NCBI GenBank assembly: GCA_963971225.1 | Contig: CAXARI010000079.1 | Location: 124,001-188,000, forward strand | DNA length: 64,000 nucleotides | Direction of reading: 5' to 3' | Source of the DNA: Melieria omissa | Taxonomy: Eukaryota > Arthropoda > Insecta > Diptera > Ulidiidae | Part shown: piece by piece, positions 56,407-64,000 of the stretch | Numbering within the stretch: the stretch's first letter is position 1 | Layout of the letters: each line of letters begins with the position of its first letter | Notes under the pieces: model-generated | What the model saw: only the letters and a program-made list of their open reading frames with translations | Databases searched by the model: none | Told to the model about the DNA's origin: nothing | Program-made: the position numbers and the translations under genes

Positions 56407-58886
56407 TGTTGTTCTCGTGATTTCAAAAGTGTTTGTACGAAATTTCAGTTTCGTGTCTCATTTTTTTCGAAAGCAATTGTGAATACCTTCCATCAGACAG
56501 ACGAATTGGAAGACATATTAACAGACGGACATAGATAAATCAATGCGATATATATATACATATCTCAATTCTATACATTTAAATACATATTTATTCCTTT
56601 CAACACCAGCCTTGCTGTTTTTCATACGTTATAGTTTTGCTCAGTAATTAAAAATATATCGTTGCTCACCACAACTGAGTACAAAAAGTGCTTGGGTTGG
56701 CATGCGAAAATTGCTCGCTTTCATTTCGTTGCAGAACGTCGCAGATGAGTTTGGTACCATCAGTTAGCTGAATGTTCAACCTAATCAGTGTATACGTATT
56801 TCGTTGAATGCTGTTGAATCTCAAAAGTTACAGTCCAGAGAAAATCCCGATTTTTCTCATTTTTATCAAAAAATGAGGCAAAGGTTAGATATATTTTTTT
56901 TTACCAAAATAAACATTTTTTAAATACAATTTTTTTTCATATTAATTGCTTAGATATCGGTACCCCACATGTCAAAAATTATGGAATTTCATTAAAAAAT
57001 GTAGATTGTACGGGCATTTGAAGACAGCCCTGTTAACGATATTTTGCTAGAAGTGAAAATAATTTAATAAAACGTTCAACTTTGAAAGGCTGTAAAGTCC
57101 AAGTCATGGGATGAAGGGACTTAAAAAGTTGATTTTCTATCTGGCTAGAGTATCTATATTACGACAAGTAAAAAAAAATATTCACATTCGCAACTTTTGA
57201 ATTTGCTCCAATGCACAGTGGTCGGACTTATATGGGCAAAGCGGTCAAAAATACTTCTAGCAGAGATATCAGCCTGAAACTTTGGTAACTTGTTTTTAAG
57301 AATGTGGCAATTATTTCATGTGAAAATGGGCGTGGTCGGACATCTATACGCCTGCCCCATGTAAGGAAATGATAAAAAATTTGTTTCTTTTTTGTTTTTA
57401 ATGAGAAACAAATTGTTTCCAAGATTTTGCTCGACAAAATTCATATATAGGCAGGCTCAGAGGAGCAACCGGAGGGGGTTGCGGGGTTCAAACCCCCAAA
57501 TCAAAAAATTGCTTGTGAAAATTATGATCTCAAACAGTATTAGGCCCAAAGTGGTATGCAAAACCCCCCAAAATGAAATCCTGTGTGCGTCACTGTACAG
57601 GTAATTAACTCAAAACGGAGCGTGAATTAAAATTTTATGAACAGAAGGTGGAAGCCAGTACCATTGATACATCTCTATCTCTTAGCAGTGTCGAGCGCAT
57701 ATTTCCTTAATTTTTCAACATTTATGTTTTAATCTGAAAACATAGCTTTAGCTTTAACATACAATTTAGCACTTGTATAAATCATATTTTATCTTGATAT
57801 ATCTCAAAATTTGATTAGAAAAAGTTTTCCATACGACACATTTTTAACTGATCGTTCCTGTGGCAGCTATATGTTACAGTTGGGCGATCTTGTTCAAGTT
57901 TAGTTATGCGATTCAGTATTACATAGAAATGTCAAATACGACATTTTGTGAGAATGTCTTTCAAAATGCATATCTTGTTATGTCATTTCTTCTGCCAGAT
58001 TTACTAATTTTCCCACATTGTGGGGTCTGAAACCGCTTTGCTCCATTTTCTCCTTCCACATTTGGACATGAAACCTCTTTAACATTACCAAAAAAAAACC
58101 AAAACTGTCCCCACAGAACCTATGATAACAAAAATATTTACATATGTAAATAGTGTCAGCCACCGTATATAAAAATTGGTTTAAAGGTGAAATTAAAATA
58201 GAAAAATAAAAAAGTTGCAATACGCATTATATTAACATCACCTTACTTAAAAACAACAACACAAACAAACAACAATACCACCGCACAAAATGCCAAGCTT
58301 CTTTTGCACTTCTGGGTTTGCGCCCCATTTTTAATACAGGCACTCAGTCTATGAAAGATTGCACGAAGCCTGGCAAATTCTGGCAGCTGAAACTAACACA
58401 TTATAATCTTAAAACGTGCCTTAGTATTCGGAAAAAAAGATCAATGGGGGCAACGAGAGGGAACACAACTAAAACTTTAAGTGAAATTCTGGGAGTCAGA
58501 CGAAAAACACAGAATATAGTAGTTGTAAATTTTGATTTTTGTTTTTAAGTAGACTTCAATTTAAATATATCTCATTAACTAAAATTAAGTTAAATACTTG
58601 TATGTTCAATACCCTTTTTATTAATTTTAAATTTGGTGATTTTTTAATAAAGTTTTAACACTTCAAAATTGATTATTGTAAAACGCTGCTCACATTGCAC
58701 TAATCAAGTGAACAAATGTTCTCACTTCTGATGCTATTTTCAGAAAGTACCGCAAGAATCAAACCAAAAAAAATTTACCGTTAGAAAGCTTGATTATATA
58801 GGAGACTATGTAGGTACTTTTCATTTTAAAATTTGGACTTTGAATTTTTTATTTTTGGCCTATGGGAGCGACCACAGTGCAATGCA
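56407..58886. other. Unassigned interior, right arm of Transib-like element
   Basis: AT-rich. A GC-rich patch at 57455-57505 includes 'ggggttcaaaccccc', a small palindrome resembling a B box, but without an A box at a proper distance. No protein frame looks real. Confidence 0.5.
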
Positions 58887-58915
58887 AGCGTTTTTGCCTG
58901 TTTTTTCCCAATGTG

Positions 58916-58920
58916 CGGCG
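58916..58920. other. Target site duplication CGGCG (right)
   Basis: Second copy of the Transib-like target. The displaced end of SINE copy 2 and 'tgtctactactctactta' follow. Confidence 0.85.
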
Positions 58921-58940
58921 GCTGTCTACTACTCTACTTA

Positions 58941-59893
58941 CTATTCGGCAATCATGAACAGATCGATGCGCAAGAGTGACATTAAATGGCTGCCGCGCAG
59001 CCCCCACACGTGTTGCTTCGTTGCTGTCACAACAACGACTGATTGAAAGATTGCACCTCTGATCTATATAACCAATCAAATGCTTGTGGAACCTAAGTAC
59101 GCACAATCACGTTAATCACAATGGCGTCAAAATTAAGCCAGAGTGACCACCTTTCACCAATTTGGTAAATAAAAAAAATATCCCACCGGCAGCATGATCG
59201 AAATTATGGCTGTTAAATCTCGACCCGTTAACGGATTTTAATAATATTATGCCTTATGATTTAGATAGACTCGTATGCTTTCTATAATGGTATCAATCAT
59301 CCTTCTATACCCCAAGGTTCGAAAGCAAATCGATTAGGAACGGTGACTTTGAAAAAATTGCTACTTGGGTGCAACCACTAAAATGCTTATCAACACCAAA
59401 TGCATAAGTGCATATTAATAATTGACCCCTTAAAATTTAGCCAGAGTCTTATGCTTTCTATATTGGTCCCTAACTTTTCATTATCCTTCAGGAATAATGA
59501 GCATATCGGTGCGCAAGGATAACATTGAAAAACTGCCTATTACAAAATACACACTCACCACTAAAGTGCTTATAGATTCCAAACGGTATGGGTTACGTTA
59601 ATAAAAAACCCCTTAAAATGTAGCTAGAGATTGCAGCCTTATCAAATTAAATCAATAATTTGATTACTATTCGGCAATCATGAACAGATCGATGCGCAAG
59701 AGTGACATTAAATGGCTGCCTACTGCAAAATCGATAAAATGCTTGTAAAATATGATGATTCTAGGTTTATAGAAAAAATAATAACCTTAAAACCTAGCTG
59801 GAGTTTTGAGCTTTCATAAATGGGGTCAATCTTCTCGCTATCTCAAATAATGCAGGAGAATTTCGTTGTGGAAAAGTGATATCGACCACATGA
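58941..59893. repeat. Rearranged satellite, duplicate of the 51988 block
   Basis: It shows the same abnormal joint ('aaatggctgc' to 'cgcgcagccccc') and the same private variants as 52041-52940, which proves a duplication of the block. Confidence 0.85.
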
Positions 59894-61078
59894 TACATCT
59901 ATATCAGGGGGTGCCCAAAATATTCTTATGGAAAAGCAAAAACCAATACATGTAAAGTTGCCCAAAAAAATGAAAACAAATTATTTAATTAGTTGAATTA
60001 GTTGAAAGCACATTGTGCATTTCGCTTGACCCTTAAAATTATAAGTGAAAAAAATATAATGTTCCCATTTGACATTGCCGAAAGGCCAACCAATCGCCAA
60101 CACAAAAAAGCATACACACAAAAACTACAACAACAACAGCATCTAATTTTTTTCATACATAGAATTTCTTGAGGCAACAAAACAAAAATCCGCGCAGCCC
60201 CACACGTGTTGCTTCGTTGCTGTCACAACAACGACTGATTGAAAGAATGCACCTCTGATCTATATAACCAATCAAATGCTTGTGGAACCTAAGTACGCAC
60301 AATCACTTTAATCAAAATGGCGTCAAAATTAAGCCAGAGTGACCACCTTTCACCAATTTGGTAAATAAAAAAAATATCCCACCGGCAGCATGATCGAAAT
60401 TATGGCTCTTAAATCTCGACCCGTTAACGGATTTTAATAATATTATGCCTTATTATTTAGCTAGACTCGTATGCTTTCTATAATGGTATCAATCATCCTT
60501 CTATACCACAAGGTTCGAAAGCAAATCGATTTGGAACGGTGACTTTGAAAAAATTGCTACTTGGGTGCAACCACTAAAATGCTTGTCAACACCAAATGCA
60601 TAAGTGCATATTAATAGTTGACCCCTTAAAATTTAGCCAGAGTCTTATGCTTTCTATATTGGTCCCTAACTTTTCATTATCCTTCAGGAATAATGAGCAT
60701 ATTATAACATTGAAAAACTGCCTATTACAAAATACACACTCACCACTAAAGTGCTTATAGATTCCAAACGGTATGGGTTACGTTAATAAAAAACCCCTTA
60801 AAATGTAGATAAAGATTGCAGCTTTATCAAATTAAATCAATAATTTGATTACTATTCGGCAATCATCAACAGATCGATGCGCAAGAGTGACATTAAATGG
60901 CTGCCTACTGCAAAATCGATAAAATGCTTGTAAAATATGATGATTCTAGGTTTATAGAAAAAATAATAACCTTAAAACCTAGCTGGAGTTTTGAGCTTTC
61001 ATAAATGGGGTCAATCTTCTCGCTATCTCAAATAATGCAGGAGAGTTTCGTTGTGGAAAAGTGATATCGACCACATGA
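59894..61078. repeat. Satellite unit, 1185 bp
   Basis: Near full length, with an 11-nt loss at about 60701 ('gagcatattataac'). Confidence 0.9.
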
Positions 61079-61762
61079 TACATCTATATCAGGGGGCGCC
61101 CAAAATCTTCTTATGGAAAAGCAAAAACCAATACATGTAAAGTTGCCCAAAAAAAATGCAAACAAATTATTTAGTTAGTTGAATTAGTTCAAAGCAAATC
61201 GATTTGGAACGGTGACTTTGAAAAAATTGCTACTTGGGTGCAACCACTAAAATGCTTGTCAACACCAAATGCATAAGTGCATATTAATAATTGACCCCTT
61301 AAAATTTTGCCAGAGTCTTATGCTTTCTATATTGGTCCCTAACTTTTCATTGTCCTTCAGGAATAATGAGCATATCGATGCGCAAGGATAACATTAAAAA
61401 ACTGCCTATTACAAAATACACACTCACCACTAAAGTGCTTATAGATTCCAAACGGTATGGGTTACGTTAATAAAAAACCCCTTAAAATGAAGCTAGTGAA
61501 TGCAGCTTTATCAAATTAAATCAATAATTTGATTACTATTCGGCAATCATGAACAGATCGATGCGCAAGGGTGACATTAAATGGCTGCCTACTGCAAAAT
61601 CGATAAAATGCTTGTAAAATATGATGATTCTAGGTTTATAGAAAAAATAATAACCTTAAAGCCTAGCTGGAGTTTGGAGCTTTCATAAGTGGGGTCAATC
61701 TTCTCGCTATCTCAAATAATGCAGGAGAATTTCGTTGTGGAAAAGTGATATCGACCACATGA
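61079..61762. repeat. Satellite unit with internal deletion (684 bp)
   Basis: At about 61189 'gaattagttc' is joined to 'aaagcaaatcg', removing about 500 bp from the middle of the unit. The joint has short homology ('aaagca'). Confidence 0.85.
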
Positions 61763-62348
61763 TACATCTATATCAGGGGTGCCCAAAGTCTTCTTATGGA
61801 AAAGCAAAAACCAATACATTTAAAGTTGCCCAAAAAAATGCAAACAAATTATTTCATTAATTGAATTAGTTGAAAGCACATTGTGCATTTCGCTTGACCC
61901 TTAAAATTATAAGTGAAAAAAATATAATGTTCCCATTTGACATTGCCGAAAGGCCAACCAATCGCCAAAACAAAAACTACAACAACAAAAGCATCTAATT
62001 TTTTTTCATACATAGAATTTCTTGAGGCAACAAGACAAAAATCCGCGCAGCCCCCACACGTGTTGCTTCGTTGCTGTCACAACAACGACTGATTGAAAGA
62101 ATGCACCTCTGATCTATATAACCAATCAAATGCTTGTGGAACCTAAGTACGCACAATCACTTTAATCAAAATGGCGTCAAAATTAAGCCAGAGTGACCAC
62201 CTTTCACCAATTTGGTAAATAAAAAAAATATCCCACCGGCAGCATGATCGAAATTATGGCTGTTAAATCTCGACCCGTTAACGGATTTTAATAATATTAT
62301 GCCTTAGCTAGACTCGTATGCTTTCTATAATGGTATCAATCATCCTTC
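61763..62348. repeat. Satellite unit, cut by the gypsy-like LTR
   Basis: Runs normally except for a small loss at 62306, then stops at 'atcatccttc', where the LTR begins. Confidence 0.85.
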
Positions 62349-62966
62349 TGTCACGTGGCAACCCTCACTCAGCCGAGAGAAGCCAAGGCGAGTTGTGACG
62401 TTGAAACGAGCACGAGCGGACGTGCGGCAGCTACCGGCGACGAGACTGTGTTTTTCCTTTTATTATATTTAAGTATAATTGTTCTTCTTTTTAAACCGAA
62501 ATAAACGTCAATATCCTGACTACGACTTGTGTTCATACAAACGGTGTAATTGTACGTGAAAGCTCAGAAGTGAGATCGAAGCCACTCGCCGTGGAATAGT
62601 GTTATTCGAAAAAAATAAAACAATACCGTGGTCGTTCGTGGTGCTCGCCACTGCTAAACGTTTTACAACTTTAGTGCACAAACGTATTGCCGTCAGTGGA
62701 ACTTGTTGGACTGCGGAGCTCCCTTACGTGCGCCGGTGAGACTCCCAGGGACATACGTTTTGTCCGCTTCGGTTTGCTGTACCTTACCGCGTCTATAGCA
62801 GCTAACGGTACGACACAGTTACGTTACAAATACAAACGGCCCATCACTCGTTATTGGTTGGTCGTCAACTCGATCAACTCGCTCAACCTTGTGTGCGAAC
62901 GAAACAAACGAATTCATTCTGACTAGAAACGAAAAAAACGAAACGCGTAGCAAAACAAAAACGAAA
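62349..62966 (+). mobile_element. 5' LTR and leader of a gypsy-like retrotransposon
   Basis: The satellite breaks at a TG start (TGTCACGTGGCAACC). AATAAA occurs at about 62501. I cannot fix the LTR end or the primer site, because the partner LTR lies outside the window. Confidence 0.65.
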
Positions 62967-64000
62967 ATGTCTCTGCATAAGCGAAAGCTAAGTGAATTGA
63001 AAAACATGTGCAAAGAGGGTGGTTTGCCAACGGCTGGCAACAAACACCAATTGATTGAGCGCCTTCAGACGCATTTGAATGGCGACTCAAATAGCAGCGA
63101 AAACGACGAAACGATTGTACAACGACTAACGAATTTAGAGAAAACGCTAACAAGTTTTATGCAACGTAATGTAAACGTGCGCGAACAAATCCATCCAGCA
63201 GCGGAGAATTTTACACCGCTCCTGTCTTCGTCACCAGTATCCGTAGCATATACAGCTGCATTAAATACGCAACCAGCTATGACAACGACAGCTTATCCGC
63301 CTATTCCATTGCAAAGGTATGCCACAAACGTTCCAAATCCGATCAATCCGTACCGCAACCATATTCCGAATACCGCGACATACCACAACGCGTTCATACC
63401 ACCAGCAACGTCCGCTGCGTTCATTGCGTCACACCCTGTGTCCGCTCCATATTTGTACGACCATGCTCGCGCCACGCCAATCACATCGACCGTGTATAAC
63501 TCCTACGATAATGTGCGCGATATAGTAGAAATGTTGCCACTTTTCGACCCTTTTTCCGATCGATCGCTCAGTTCAAAACAATTTGTGAAACGGGTGGAAA
63601 CCCTCAAAAACGCCTACCGTTGGCAAGATAGCGCAGTTTTGTTTGCTGTACAACAAAAGATGCGAGGCGCGGCCAAATACTGGCTTGATTCGGTACAAGA
63701 GGTATTTGTCTCGTGGCCGCAGTTCGTAAATAAATTCGTATTAGATTTTCCGTGCGTAGACAACGAAGCCGCTGTGCACATAAAAATGGCGCAGGCGAAG
63801 TGGCAATATAACGAATCCCCTCAGGAATATTACTACCGCATGTTGGCACTTAGTGCGAAAGCCGAGTTATCCGACTCAAGTATAGCGCGACATATTATAA
63901 ACGGAATTAATGAACCGGATCTAAAAAAGAAAATATCGAATGACTACACAAATTTGCAAATGCTGCTACGCGATATAATCAATTTTAGTGCGTATAATGA
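62967..64000 (+). CDS. Gag of a gypsy-like retrotransposon, SAP-domain N-terminus (partial)
   Basis: Open from the ATG at 62967 ('cgaaaATGtc') to the window end: 344 codons without a stop. Residues 5-37 look like a SAP motif (KLSELKNMCKEGGLP, then a lysine and LIERL), a small helix-extended-helix fold that binds DNA or RNA in other proteins. A short coiled coil (about 48-66) and a long Pro/Thr/Ser/Ala-rich linker (about 80-180) come next. A retrotransposon-Gag-like region follows from about 186: FDPFSDRSLSSKQFVKRVE, YRW near 217-219, then W239 and W250 and NESPQEYYYRM. Protease and polymerase should lie beyond the window. Family assignment to Ty3/gypsy rests on Gag alone. Confidence 0.75.
   Translation, partial: MSLHKRKLSELKNMCKEGGLPTAGNKHQLIERLQTHLNGDSNSSENDETIVQRLTNLEKTLTSFMQRNVNVREQIHPAAENFTPLLSSSPVSVAYTAALNTQPAMTTTAYPPIPLQRYATNVPNPINPYRNHIPNTATYHNAFIPPATSAAFIASHPVSAPYLYDHARATPITSTVYNSYDNVRDIVEMLPLFDPFSDRSLSSKQFVKRVETLKNAYRWQDSAVLFAVQQKMRGAAKYWLDSVQEVFVSWPQFVNKFVLDFPCVDNEAAVHIKMAQAKWQYNESPQEYYYRMLALSAKAELSDSSIARHIINGINEPDLKKKISNDYTNLQMLLRDIINFSAYN

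Larger units (their letters stand above)
53662..58915. mobile_element. Transib-like transposon, 5254 bp, non-autonomous
   Basis: The termini are perfect inverted repeats for 29 bp beginning CACATTGGGAAAAAACAGGC, then diverge. The 5-bp GC-rich duplication CGGCG and the CAC...TG terminal heptamer are the hallmarks of the Transib superfamily, the relatives of RAG1. I found no Transib transposase frame inside, so the element is non-autonomous or has been eroded by nested insertions (54467-56406 and 55018-55816). The classification rests on termini and target only. The heptamer CACATTG departs from the usual CACWRTG at position five. Confidence 0.7.

Noticed and set aside
57455..57505. tRNA-like stretch with 'ggttcaaaccc'
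   Set aside because: It has a B-box-like palindrome only; no A box or cloverleaf can be drawn.
57978..58548. Small frames in the right arm of the Transib-like element as transposase remnants
   Set aside because: They show no DDE motif or RAG1-like residues; they look random in AT-rich DNA.

Overview
This 64-kb window is repeat-dense eukaryotic DNA, most likely heterochromatin of a higher (brachyceran) fly. The evidence is two arthropod-type BEL/Pao gag-pol elements, a spliced two-gene PIF/Harbinger transposon, a tRNA-derived SINE, an RNase-H-bearing non-LTR fragment, a Ty3/gypsy-like element and a long satellite. I see no host single-copy gene. The species assignment is inference.

Layout. 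1-14026: tandem satellite with a unit of about 1.18-1.20 kb (A1 = 1197 bp, A2 = 1181-1186 bp) and four copies of a 550-bp inverted-repeat element (MITE-M), organised as higher-order repeats M-A1-A2 and M-A1-A2-A2-A2. 14027-39064 (minus strand): BEL-A, a head-to-tail array of four internal regions sharing five 169-bp LTRs. 39070-45500 (plus): BEL-B, a different, structurally complete BEL element with 342-bp LTRs. 45501-48027: satellite again. 48028-50927: Harbinger element with convergent Myb/SANT-like and nuclease genes. 50928-62348: satellite fragments carrying two SINE copies, a 462-bp MITE and a 5.25-kb Transib-like element with nested sequence. 62349-64000: start of an LTR retrotransposon whose Gag begins with a SAP-like domain; it runs off the window.

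The insertions can be read as a history. MITE-M entered the satellite at TGATACAT and was then amplified with it. BEL-A and BEL-B both carry ATACA target duplications that fall inside this same unit-junction octamer, so three elements used one site. In BEL-A, copy 2 alone keeps an open 1732-codon gag-pol; copy 1 (1-nt deletion), copy 3 (89-nt net deletion in gag plus an 18-nt loss at the primer site) and copy 4 (26-nt deletion) are broken independently. Shared single-base differences group the four copies in three incompatible ways, which implies exchange among copies. In the right half, a block of more than 2 kb was duplicated; one copy later took the MITE and the other the Transib-like element, so each gives the empty site of the other.

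Coding capacity is mobile-element proteins only: BEL-A copy 2 Gag-Pol, BEL-B Gag-Pol, the Harbinger pair and the partial gypsy-like Gag. The most notable points are the shared-LTR tandem array, the three-element target coincidence, the Transib-like termini that resemble V(D)J recombination signals, and the repeated hairpin modules in the BEL-A leader.
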